A stretch of DNA of 64,000 bases from Cryobacterium sp. Y11 (GTDB taxonomy: Bacteria > Actinomycetota > Actinomycetes > Actinomycetales > Microbacteriaceae). The notes below the pieces were generated by a model. That model saw nothing but the letters and a program-made list of their open reading frames with translations, had not been told where the DNA came from and did not search any database. The position numbers and the translations under genes were made by a program. Shown piece after piece: positions 10,772 to 17,583 of the stretch (position 1 is the first letter of the stretch; each line of letters starts with the position of its first letter). The stretch covers positions 434,001-498,000 of the forward strand of contig NZ_PJJO01000061.1 of the NCBI RefSeq assembly GCF_002929535.1, read 5' to 3'.

Positions 10772-11871
10772 GCAAGACCACCACTTTTCCCCTGAATTTC
10801 GCCGTGACGCCGTCGACCGAGGCTCGCGCCGAAACCGAACGTGCCGAGATTCTCGCCGACCCGGGATTCGGCAAGCACTTTACCGACCACATGGTCACGA
10901 TTGACTGGTCGGTCGATACCGGCTGGCACGATGCCCGCGTCACGCCTTACGGACCGTTACTGCTCGATCCAGCATCCTCGGTGCTGCATTACGGGCAGGA
11001 GATCTTCGAGGGGCTGAAGGCTTACCGGCACGCCGACAACTCAATCTGGACCTTCCGTCCGGAGAAGAATGCGCAGCGGTTGCAGCGTTCGGCCCAACGC
11101 CTCGCACTGCCCGAACTCTCGATCGACGACTTCATCGAATCGGTCAAGCAGATCGTCGCAATCGACGGCGACTGGGTGCCATCTGCGCCCGAGACCAGTC
11201 TGTACCTGCGCCCGTTCATGATCGCCAACGAGAGCTTTCTCGGTGTGCGCGCCGCCCACAAGGTGAGCTTCTACGTGATCGCCAGCCCAGCCGGCGCCTA
11301 CTTTGCCGACGGCGTCGCCCCGGTGAAGATCTGGTTGTCCACCGAATACTCGCGGGCTGGCCGCGGCGGAACCGGAGCCGCCAAGTGTGGTGGAAACTAC
11401 GCCGCCTCGCTGCTGCCCCAGATGGAAGCCTACGAAAACGGCTGCGCCCAGGTGCTCTTTCTCGACGGTGAGACCGGCAGCCACATCGACGAGCTCGGCG
11501 GCATGAACGTGTTCTTCGTGCACGGCACCGACACCCTTGTTACTCCTCGCCTGACCGGAACCATTCTCGAGGGAGTCACGCGCGATAGCATCATGCAGCT
11601 CGCCCGCGATCGCGGTATGACCGTTGAGGAGCGCGACGTGACGCTGGGGGAGTGGCGCGAGGGCGTCGCATCCGGTGACATCACCGAGGTCTTCGCCTGC
11701 GGAACCGCCGCAGTGGTCACCCCGATCGGCCAGCTCAAGGCGCGCGACTTCACGATCGGCGACGCGGATGCCCCGGCCGGCGAGATCACGTTGGCGCTTC
11801 GCCAGGAACTCACCGACATTCAGTACGGGCGCCTGCCCGACCGTCACGGCTGGCTCACCCGCCTCGACTAA
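10768..11871 (+). CDS. ilvE: Branched-chain amino acid aminotransferase
   Basis: PLP-dependent class IV aminotransferase that makes leucine, isoleucine and valine from their 2-oxo acids. It has 367 residues, the long bacterial/eukaryotic-type form. The PLP lysine lies in [16 protein letters not shown] (about residue 208), and [22 protein letters not shown] and [10 protein letters not shown] are family motifs. The ATG overlaps the leuB stop by 4 nt. No anomalies. Confidence 0.97.
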   Translation: MSKTTTFPLNFAVTPSTEARAETERAEILADPGFGKHFTDHMVTIDWSVDTGWHDARVTPYGPLLLDPASSVLHYGQEIFEGLKAYRHADNSIWTFRPEKNAQRLQRSAQRLALPELSIDDFIESVKQIVAIDGDWVPSAPETSLYLRPFMIANESFLGVRAAHKVSFYVIASPAGAYFADGVAPVKIWLSTEYSRAGRGGTGAAKCGGNYAASLLPQMEAYENGCAQVLFLDGETGSHIDELGGMNVFFVHGTDTLVTPRLTGTILEGVTRDSIMQLARDRGMTVEERDVTLGEWREGVASGDITEVFACGTAAVVTPIGQLKARDFTIGDADAPAGEITLALRQELTDIQYGRLPDRHGWLTRLD

Positions 11872-11900
11872 ACTGAACCTTTTGGCCTTTGCGGGCGGGA

Positions 11901-12629
11901 ATGAGATACGTGAAGATCGCACGCTACAGCTACCAGGGCGCCATCGCGTTTGGCATCGTTGACGACGACGAACTGGTCGTGCTTACCAGCGACCCGATGT
12001 TCGCCGGATTCGACACAACCGGCGACCGGGTCGCCCTGGCCGACGTGAAGCTGCTCGCGCCGGTGATTCCCCGCTCGAAAATCGTCGCGATGGTGTCGGC
12101 CGAGGCGTTCGTGCTGAGGCCAAACACCGCGGTCGTCGGGCCCGGCGACGCCATTGTGCTGCCTGCCGCGTCGGAGCGGGTCGAGGTCGACGGTCAGCTG
12201 GCGATCATCATCGGCAAGATCGCCAAGAACGTCTCAGCAGCGGATGCCCCCAGTCGCGTCTTCGGCTACACCGTCGCGACGGTCGTCACCGCGGCGGACC
12301 GCTCGTCGGGTTTAGCCGGCGCCTTCGACACGTTCCTGCCGCTCGGACCGGTCATCGAGACCGAGTTTGACGAGGCCTTGTCGCCCCTGCGCGGACTCAT
12401 CAACGATGAGGAATTTCAGGCCGTCGAACTCGGCGAGGACGACCGCACGACCGAGGACACCGTTGCGGCGCTCGTGTCGTTCGCCTCGAGCGTGTTCACC
12501 CTGCTGCCCGGCGACGTAATTCTGGCCGGACCGCTGGACACGCCAGCGACCGTCGTCGACGGCGACACGGTGTCGATGGCGATTGCCGGTATCGGGGCAC
12601 TCGTGAACCCCGTGGTGCGCCCGGCCTGA
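11901..12629 (+). CDS. Fumarylacetoacetate hydrolase family protein with degenerate active site
   Basis: 242 residues from ATG 11901; GTG 11910 has a better-spaced GGGA and is also plausible. The fold signature is clear: VVGPGDAIVLP, LAIIIGKIAKNVS, FDTFLPLGPVIET, LLPGDVILAG and IAGIGALVNPVV. The expected catalytic parts are altered. The NYxxHxxE lid segment after KIVA is missing, the ExE metal ligands read DGQ (VEVDGQLAII), and the later Asp ligand of the N-D-VTARD motif is Val (TVATVVTAAD). Mycobacteria carry an FAH-family gene at the same place before gltX, so the position is conserved, but this copy probably does not bind metal as a normal hydrolase or decarboxylase would. It may be a pseudoenzyme. 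Confidence 0.82.
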   Translation: MRYVKIARYSYQGAIAFGIVDDDELVVLTSDPMFAGFDTTGDRVALADVKLLAPVIPRSKIVAMVSAEAFVLRPNTAVVGPGDAIVLPAASERVEVDGQLAIIIGKIAKNVSAADAPSRVFGYTVATVVTAADRSSGLAGAFDTFLPLGPVIETEFDEALSPLRGLINDEEFQAVELGEDDRTTEDTVAALVSFASSVFTLLPGDVILAGPLDTPATVVDGDTVSMAIAGIGALVNPVVRPA

Positions 12630-12671
12630 CACGCGCGGTGCCTGGGGCGTGACCCGTGGGCGTCGCATCAC

Positions 12672-12738
12672 GGGCCCACCTTGTGACCGTGGGCCCAGTT
12701 TATAAACTGGGCCCTTGGACGGGGCCCGGGCCCCGTCC
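12672..12738. terminator. Cluster of perfect palindromes between convergent genes
   Basis: Three overlapping dyads lie here. GGGCCCAC (12672-12679) pairs with GTGGGCCC (12689-12696). 12691-12714 is a perfect 24-bp palindrome (half site GGGCCCAGTTTA). 12717-12738 is a second perfect palindrome of 22 bp (half site GGACGGGGCCC). They separate the FAH gene from the convergent aminotransferase and probably act as a bidirectional terminator, though the lack of a loop in the two palindromes is unusual. Confidence 0.7.
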
Positions 12739-12744
12739 GAGGGG

Positions 12745-13899
12745 TTAGGGGCGGAGCGCGGCCAGGGCTAGGGCCACGTCGTCCTCGTCGTTGAAGAGGT
12801 GGAACGCGACGCGGGCGCGGCCGGCCCGACCCGACGCCGTGAGGCCGGCGGCGGTGAGGCGCGCAAGGTCACGGCCATCGGCATCCGGCCAGCTGATGAT
12901 GGCCTGGCCGAGGCGAGGCAGGCTAAGTCCATCGCAGAGAGCATCACCCAGGGCCACATTATGGGCGCGCACCTCGGCCAGGTCGAGGCTGCGGAACAGG
13001 TCGATCGCCGGCTCGGCGCCGACCCAGGCTGGCCAGGCCGGAGACACGTCGAAGCGGCGGGCGTTCGGGGCCAGGGCCATTGCCGGGCCGTAACAGGACG
13101 CCCACACGTCGTCTCCCGCATACCATCCGGCGTTCACCGGGTGCAGCTCCGCGGCGAATGCGGAAGATACCGTGAAGAGGGCGACGCCGCGCGGGGCGCC
13201 GAGCCATTTGTAGCTGTGGCAGATCGTCGCGTCATAAGCGGATGCGTCGACCGGCATCCACCCTGTGGCTTGCGTCGTGTCGCACAGGGTGAAGGTGCCA
13301 GTTTTTCGGGCGGCAGCGCAAATGGCATCGCTGTCGGCGAGGATGCCCGTGGCGGACTGCACGAGAGAGAACGCCACGAGCCAGGTGTTCTGCGTCAGGC
13401 TTGCGGCCAGATCGGCAAGTTCCACCTGCCGCACGGTCACGCCGCGGTGGGCCTGGGCCAGAAAGGGAAACACCATCGAGCTAAAGTCGCCGATCGGGAG
13501 CACGACTTCGGCACCGTCGGGGACGCTCGCGGCTACCATTCCGGCCAAGACCGAGGTCTGTGAGCCAATCGCCACCCGGCTCGAGGTGACGCCCACAAGG
13601 TCGGCATATCCGGTGCGCACACGTTCGACGATATCGCCGTACTGTGCGGCGAAAGCTTCTCCCCGGGCCCAGGCCTCCGTATCTGCGCGCATCGCCGCGA
13701 TCGTGTCGATCGTCGGCAGCCCGAGCGTGCAGGCGGCGAGATAGCCGCGACCGGCGGTGTATTTGGTGCGGGCTTCGGCGAGAGTGACGGTGCTGGCGCT
13801 CGAGTCCGTGCGGATGATCGCACCAGTGTTCGTGCCGCTCTCCCCGGTGGTCTCGGTGTTGGCGGCGAGGCTATTGGTGCGAAGGGCTGCGGGACTCAT
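12745..13899 (-). CDS. Class V (PLP-dependent) aminotransferase / cysteine desulfurase-like enzyme
   Basis: 384 residues from ATG 13899. Fold type I PLP enzyme of the class V group: the Schiff-base lysine is in CHSYKWLGAPRG (about residue 231), with TLCDTTQATGW (PLP-binding Asp) before it and RVAIGSQTSVLAGMVAASV as the cofactor-loop region. The C-terminal small domain ends with RVAFHLFNDEDDVALAL, as in kynureninase- and IscS-like aminotransferases. The substrate is unknown. The gene diverges from a LysR-type regulator 70 nt away, which suggests that the regulator controls it. An upstream in-frame start at 14064 would run into the lysR gene and is rejected. Confidence 0.85.
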   Translation of the reverse strand: MSPAALRTNSLAANTETTGESGTNTGAIIRTDSSASTVTLAEARTKYTAGRGYLAACTLGLPTIDTIAAMRADTEAWARGEAFAAQYGDIVERVRTGYADLVGVTSSRVAIGSQTSVLAGMVAASVPDGAEVVLPIGDFSSMVFPFLAQAHRGVTVRQVELADLAASLTQNTWLVAFSLVQSATGILADSDAICAAARKTGTFTLCDTTQATGWMPVDASAYDATICHSYKWLGAPRGVALFTVSSAFAAELHPVNAGWYAGDDVWASCYGPAMALAPNARRFDVSPAWPAWVGAEPAIDLFRSLDLAEVRAHNVALGDALCDGLSLPRLGQAIISWPDADGRDLARLTAAGLTASGRAGRARVAFHLFNDEDDVALALAALRP

Positions 13900-13955
13900 G
13901 GTTCCAGTGTGCCCGTGGGGTATCCATACGACAACCGCCAGTATCCGATGCAATT

Positions 13956-13984
13956 CATAAGCCGGGATTATGATTATCCTTATG
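13956..13984. promoter_or_regulatory. Possible LysR operator at the lysR start
   Basis: CATAAG (13956-13961) and CTTATG (13979-13984) form an inverted repeat around an AT-rich core (GGATTATGATTATCC) in the 70-nt divergent gap. The low-GC island and dyad fit a LysR-type autoregulatory site overlapping the lysR start. This is inferred from position and symmetry only. Confidence 0.4.
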
Positions 13985-15034
13985 ATCCATCTGCTCGGTG
14001 ATAGCCCCGACCTCGACGCGCAGGCCCTGCAGGTCGTGAGCGCGGTGCACGACCACGGCTCCATTACGGCCGCAGCGGCTTCCCTGGGTTACAGCCAGCC
14101 GGCCGTGAGCCAGCAGCTCAAGCGCCTTGAGCAACGACTGGGGCTCGCCGTGGTTGAGCGGGTCGGCCGCGGCGTGCGACTGACCGAGGCTGGCCTCGTG
14201 CTGGCGCGGCACGCCGTAACCGTGGCCACGGCGCTCGATGCAGCACAGGGGGAGATCGCCGAGCTGAAGGGGCTGCGAGCTGGGCTCGTGCGTCTGGCGG
14301 CGTTCCCGTCGGCATCCGCTACGCTCGTGCCGAGCCTGCTTGCGCGCATGAAGCAGCAGCACGCCCAGATCAGCATCACCTATCTGGAGGCTGAACCGCC
14401 CGAGGCCGTTGCGGCTGTGCGCGAGAATCGCGCCGACCTGGCCATTACGTTCAGCTATCCGGGAGACCGGGTGGATCCGCATCGGAAAAGCGCGCAGGGG
14501 CTGCGGGTGGCGACCCTGCGCCGAGACGAGATGATGCTCGTGCTGCCGGTCGGGCATCCGCTCGCCGGCGCAACACGCAACACTGTACCCGCCATAGCCC
14601 CGCCCGGTGCCATCGCGCGGGCACGGGACACCGGCGCGCGCGATGCGCGCGGTATCGACCTCGGCGACCTCGCCGACGAGAACTGGGTGGCGGGCTGCCC
14701 CCGCTGCCGCGGTCACCTGCTCGAGCTCTGCGATCGCCGTGGATTTGCCCCGCGCATCTTCTACGAGACCGACAATGTTGCCGCAGTGTTCGGCCTAGTC
14801 GAGGCCGGTATCGGGGTGGCGCTTCTTCCGGCCCTGGCGATTGATTCGGTCGGCGCTCGCCCAGGCGTTGTGATTCGTGCCACGACCGGGCGTGACCACC
14901 GCACCCTGCACGCCGTGACGGCCGCCGGTGCCGAGCGCGTTCCTGCACTTGCCGCCGCGCTGCGCGCGTTGGTTGCGATTTCGTCGCCCGGTAAGACTGC
15001 GGGCGCCGCGCCCTTGTCCGGTCCCACCCTCTGA
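13970..15034 (+). CDS. LysR family transcriptional regulator
   Basis: 354 residues. The N-terminal winged helix-turn-helix is typical: LDAQALQVVSAVHDHGSITAAAASLGYSQPAVSQQLKRLE spans about residues 14-53 (family helices at GSITAAAASL and SQPAVSQQLK). A LysR substrate-binding domain follows (about 95-335). One insertion-like stretch (NTVPAIAPPGAIARARDTGARDA, about 203-225) is absent from most LysR proteins. The C-terminal domain contains CPRCRGHLLELC, an unusual Cys cluster. ATG 13970 or ATG 13982 could be the start. It probably regulates the divergent aminotransferase. Confidence 0.88.
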   Translation: MIILMIHLLGDSPDLDAQALQVVSAVHDHGSITAAAASLGYSQPAVSQQLKRLEQRLGLAVVERVGRGVRLTEAGLVLARHAVTVATALDAAQGEIAELKGLRAGLVRLAAFPSASATLVPSLLARMKQQHAQISITYLEAEPPEAVAAVRENRADLAITFSYPGDRVDPHRKSAQGLRVATLRRDEMMLVLPVGHPLAGATRNTVPAIAPPGAIARARDTGARDARGIDLGDLADENWVAGCPRCRGHLLELCDRRGFAPRIFYETDNVAAVFGLVEAGIGVALLPALAIDSVGARPGVVIRATTGRDHRTLHAVTAAGAERVPALAAALRALVAISSPGKTAGAAPLSGPTL

Positions 15035-15062
15035 ATCCGGGCCCAGGATAGATCATGGGCGC

Positions 15063-15088
15063 ACGTTCCTAGCCCGGGCCCGGAACGT
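15063..15088 (+). terminator. Hairpin between lysR and gltX
   Basis: ACGTTCC (15063-15069) pairs with GGAACGT (15082-15088) around a 12-nt GC-rich loop, 28 nt after the lysR stop. It is a plausible terminator without a T-tract. Confidence 0.5.
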
Positions 15089-15110
15089 GAGGGAGCACGC
15101 CCCGCGCAAC

Positions 15111-15116
15111 TAGAAT
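15111..15116 (+). promoter_or_regulatory. -10 box TAGAAT of a leaderless gltX promoter
   Basis: TAGAAT ends 8 nt before the gltX ATG (15125) and no ribosome binding site lies between, which fits a leaderless transcript. Confidence 0.6.
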
Positions 15117-15124
15117 CATGAGTA

Positions 15125-16648
15125 ATGTCTGACACCACTGCACACCCGTTTTCTACCGCCACCGGAACCGACGTTCGCGTGCGGTTCTGCCCCTCGCCGA
15201 CCGGAACGCCGCATGTCGGCCTCGTGCGCACCGCCATGTTTAACTGGGCCTACGCCCGGCACACCGGCGGCAAAATGATCTTCCGCATCGAGGATACGGA
15301 CGCCGCCCGTGACAGCGAAGAGAGCTTTCTGCAGCTCGTCGACGCCATGCGCTGGCTGGGGCTCAACTGGGACGAGGGCGTTGACGTTGGCGGGCCGCAG
15401 GCTCCGTACCGCCAGTCCGAGCGCTACGACATCTACCGTGGCGTCATCGAGCAGCTCCAGGCGAGCGGCCACATCTACGAGAGCTTCGTCACCGGTGAAG
15501 AGATCGAGAAGCGTAACCGCGACCTCGGCCGCGACCCGAAAATGGGCTACGACAACTTCGAGCGTGACCTCAGCGAGGAGCAGAAGGCCGCCTACCGCGC
15601 CGAGGGTCGTTCCCCGGCGCTCCGCCTGCGGGTGCCGGACACGGAGCTCTCCTTCGATGACCTGGTTCGGGGAGAGATCACTTTCCCGGCCGGCTCGTTT
15701 AGTGACTTTGTGGTGGTGCGCCCGAACGGGCATCCGCTCTACCCTTTCGTCAACCCGGTCGATGACGCACTGATGGGTGTCACACACGTGCTGCGCGGCG
15801 AGGACCTGCTCTCGTCGACCCCGCGTCAGATCGCGCTGTACCACGCGCTCATCGACATTGGCGTGACCACCTTCGTGCCGCGTTTCGGTCACCTGCCCTA
15901 CGTCATGGGTGACAAGAATAAGAAGCTTTCCAAGCGTGACGCCGAGGCGAGCTTGTTTCTGCACCGCGACCGTGGATTCATTCCGGAGGGCCTGCTCAAC
16001 TATCTCGCCCTGCTCGGCTGGTCGCTGTCCCACGACCGCGACGTATTCTCGATCGACGAGTTCACCGCCGCATTCGATGTCGTCAACGTCAACCCGAACC
16101 CGGCCCGGTTCGACCTCAAGAAGGCCGAATCGATTAATGGTGACCAGATCCGTCAGCTCGAGGCATCAGACTTCGCCGCCCGACTGGTTCCCTACCTGGT
16201 GACCGCCGGCGTGCTCGCAAAGACCCCCAGCGAGGCCGACCTGGCCCTGCTCGCCCAGGGCGCACCGCTCATCCAGGAGCGCATCGCCCTGCTCGGCGAA
16301 GCACCCGCCATGCTCGGTTTCCTCTTCGTGACCAGCACCGACCTGGTTCTTGAAGCGGATGCCCTCGCCTCCCTCCCGCAAAATGCCGCCGACATTCTCG
16401 GTGCGTCTCGCACCGCTCTTGCGAGTATTCCGTCAGCGGAATGGACCACCGACCGGGTGCACACGCTGCTGGCCGTGACGCTCGTCGAGGGACTGAGCCT
16501 CAAGCCGCGCGTCGCTTTCGGGCCGCTGCGGGTCGCGCTGTCTGGCCGCAAGATCTCGCCGCCGCTGTTTGAGTCGATGGAAATTCTCGGACAAGGCGAG
16601 ACTCTGGATCGCCTTGACCGGGCGTTGGCGGTCATCGTTTCCGAGTAG
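15125..16648 (+). CDS. gltX: Glutamyl-tRNA synthetase
   Basis: Charges tRNA-Glu, and probably tRNA-Gln as well in an organism that uses the amidotransferase route. 507 residues, class I synthetase. The HIGH-type motif reads [18 protein letters not shown] (HVGL, about residues 25-28 of the family numbering) and the KMSKS-type motif is KKLSKRD (about residue 265). The C-terminal helical anticodon-binding domain is complete and ends ALAVIVSE. It follows lysR with its own leaderless promoter. A tRNA-Gln gene lies 102 nt downstream. Confidence 0.97.
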   Translation: MSDTTAHPFSTATGTDVRVRFCPSPTGTPHVGLVRTAMFNWAYARHTGGKMIFRIEDTDAARDSEESFLQLVDAMRWLGLNWDEGVDVGGPQAPYRQSERYDIYRGVIEQLQASGHIYESFVTGEEIEKRNRDLGRDPKMGYDNFERDLSEEQKAAYRAEGRSPALRLRVPDTELSFDDLVRGEITFPAGSFSDFVVVRPNGHPLYPFVNPVDDALMGVTHVLRGEDLLSSTPRQIALYHALIDIGVTTFVPRFGHLPYVMGDKNKKLSKRDAEASLFLHRDRGFIPEGLLNYLALLGWSLSHDRDVFSIDEFTAAFDVVNVNPNPARFDLKKAESINGDQIRQLEASDFAARLVPYLVTAGVLAKTPSEADLALLAQGAPLIQERIALLGEAPAMLGFLFVTSTDLVLEADALASLPQNAADILGASRTALASIPSAEWTTDRVHTLLAVTLVEGLSLKPRVAFGPLRVALSGRKISPPLFESMEILGQGETLDRLDRALAVIVSE

Positions 16649-16658
16649 GGCGCTGTCA

Positions 16659-16705
16659 GGCCGGAGAGACTCGCCGGGGGACACCCCGGTTTGGCCTCTC
16701 TGGCC
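16659..16705 (+). terminator. Branched hairpin after gltX
   Basis: GGCCGGAGAG (16659-16668) pairs with CTCTCTGGCC (16696-16705) with one mismatch, enclosing a second perfect stem CCGGGG/CCCCGG (16674-16679, 16684-16689). It starts 10 nt after the gltX stop. Confidence 0.6.
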
Positions 16706-16720
16706 CGAGTGGGCTAGGCT
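16691..16720 (+). promoter_or_regulatory. Promoter for tRNA-Gln (TTGGCC-N18-TAGGCT)
   Basis: The -35 TTGGCC (16691-16696) and the -10 TAGGCT (16715-16720) are 18 nt apart. Transcription would start near 16727, 24 nt before the tRNA. Confidence 0.55.
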
Positions 16721-16750
16721 ACTACTCGGCCCGATCTTCGGATTAGGCAT

Positions 16751-16822
16751 TGGGGTATGGTGTAATTGGCAACACGGATGATTCTGGTTCATTTGTTCTT
16801 GGTTCGAGTCCAGGTACCCCAG
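16751..16822 (+). tRNA. tRNA-Gln (anticodon CTG)
   Basis: A complete cloverleaf can be drawn. The acceptor stem is TGGGGTA/TACCCCA, the D arm GTG...CAC, and the anticodon stem GATGA/TCATT has loop TTCTGGT (anticodon CTG at positions 34-36). The T arm is CTTGG-TTCGAGT-CCAGG and the discriminator base is G. The CCA end is not encoded. A strong intrinsic terminator follows immediately. Confidence 0.95.
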
Positions 16823-16829
16823 CTTTTTC

Positions 16830-16868
16830 CCCTTGGTTTCCGCGGAAACCAAGGGAATTTCTTTTTTC
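16830..16868 (+). terminator. Intrinsic terminator of tRNA-Gln
   Basis: CCCTTGGTTTCC (16830-16841) and GGAAACCAAGGG (16844-16855) form a perfect 12-bp stem, followed by AATTTCTTTTTT. Confidence 0.9.
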
Positions 16869-17193
16869 TAGAGACGCGACTAGTGGGCAAAAAGCCGCCT
16901 CGCATTTTCACCGGCGACACCGGCGAGTAATGAGTGCCAGTGTGTAGTCGAATCAGAAAACGCGCTCTCGATAGGGCCATGTACTCGGTTCAGGTTCGTG
17001 CAACTGCATTGTCGATGTGGCCGTCATCAGAGAAATGCCCCGGCGATCAGTCTTGTAAAACCCAATGATTTCTCCCAAGGTTGAACAGGTCACTGTGATC
17101 GAACGGATGCTGGTTGATGAGGTGATAATCCGAGTCAACTTCTGATTTGCCATCTACGACGCCGTGCAGGAGGAAAGGTGGCACGGCCCAGTT
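16869..17193. other. 325-bp stretch with no supported gene
   Basis: This lies between the tRNA-Gln terminator and the end of the minus-strand response regulator gene. A 66-codon minus-strand frame (16953-17153, MANQKLTRIITSS...) has no ribosome binding site and no recognisable motif. A strong AGGAGGAAAG at 17166-17175 on the plus strand leads only to a short frame inside the response regulator gene. The composition is less GC-rich than the flanking gltX side, marking the border of the accessory block. No copy of the tRNA 3' end that could be an attachment site was seen. Confidence 0.5.
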
Positions 17194-17583
17194 TTAGCTG
17201 GTTTCTTTGTCAGTTCGTGGCATCAGCCATTTAATGGCATCGTGCACTTCCTGGACCTGCAATGGCTTGGTAATGAACGCGTCGCAGCCGGCGTTTCGCG
17301 CTCTGTCTTCATCACGTGTCGTGGCCATCGCCGTGAGGGCAATCACCGGGATAGAGGCTGTTATCGGGTCGTTTTTGAGCATGGTGGTCGCCTCGAATCC
17401 GTCCATACCGGGCAATTGCACATCCATTAGAATCAGATCGGGAAGCTCACTGTGTGCCAGTAGGAGGCCGCTCTCCGCATCGATGGCCTCTATGGCGATA
17501 TGCCCCGCGGCGCGCACAAGCAACGTGGCGAGCTTCATGTTGATGGCGTTGTCCTCGACGATCAATATTTTGCCCACAGTCAT
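17194..17583 (-). CDS. Single-domain (CheY-like) response regulator, paralogue A
   Basis: 129 residues, a receiver domain and nothing else. Acidic pocket VEDN (about residues 9-12), phosphoacceptor Asp in PDLILMDVQLPGMDG (about residue 54), conserved Thr in IALTAMA and Lys in FITKPLQ. No DNA-binding or other output domain exists, so it must act as a phosphate shuttle or by protein contact. Its ATG overlaps the stop of the upstream hybrid kinase gene by 4 nt, so the two are coupled and very likely partners. The closest homologue in the window is the regulator at 24161-24541. Confidence 0.93.
   Translation of the reverse strand: MTVGKILIVEDNAINMKLATLLVRAAGHIAIEAIDAESGLLLAHSELPDLILMDVQLPGMDGFEATTMLKNDPITASIPVIALTAMATTRDEDRARNAGCDAFITKPLQVQEVHDAIKWLMPRTDKETS

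Noticed and set aside
16953-17153. 66-codon minus-strand frame in the gap after tRNA-Gln
   Set aside because: No ribosome binding site, no motif and an unusual Thr/Ser composition. I could not support it as a gene.
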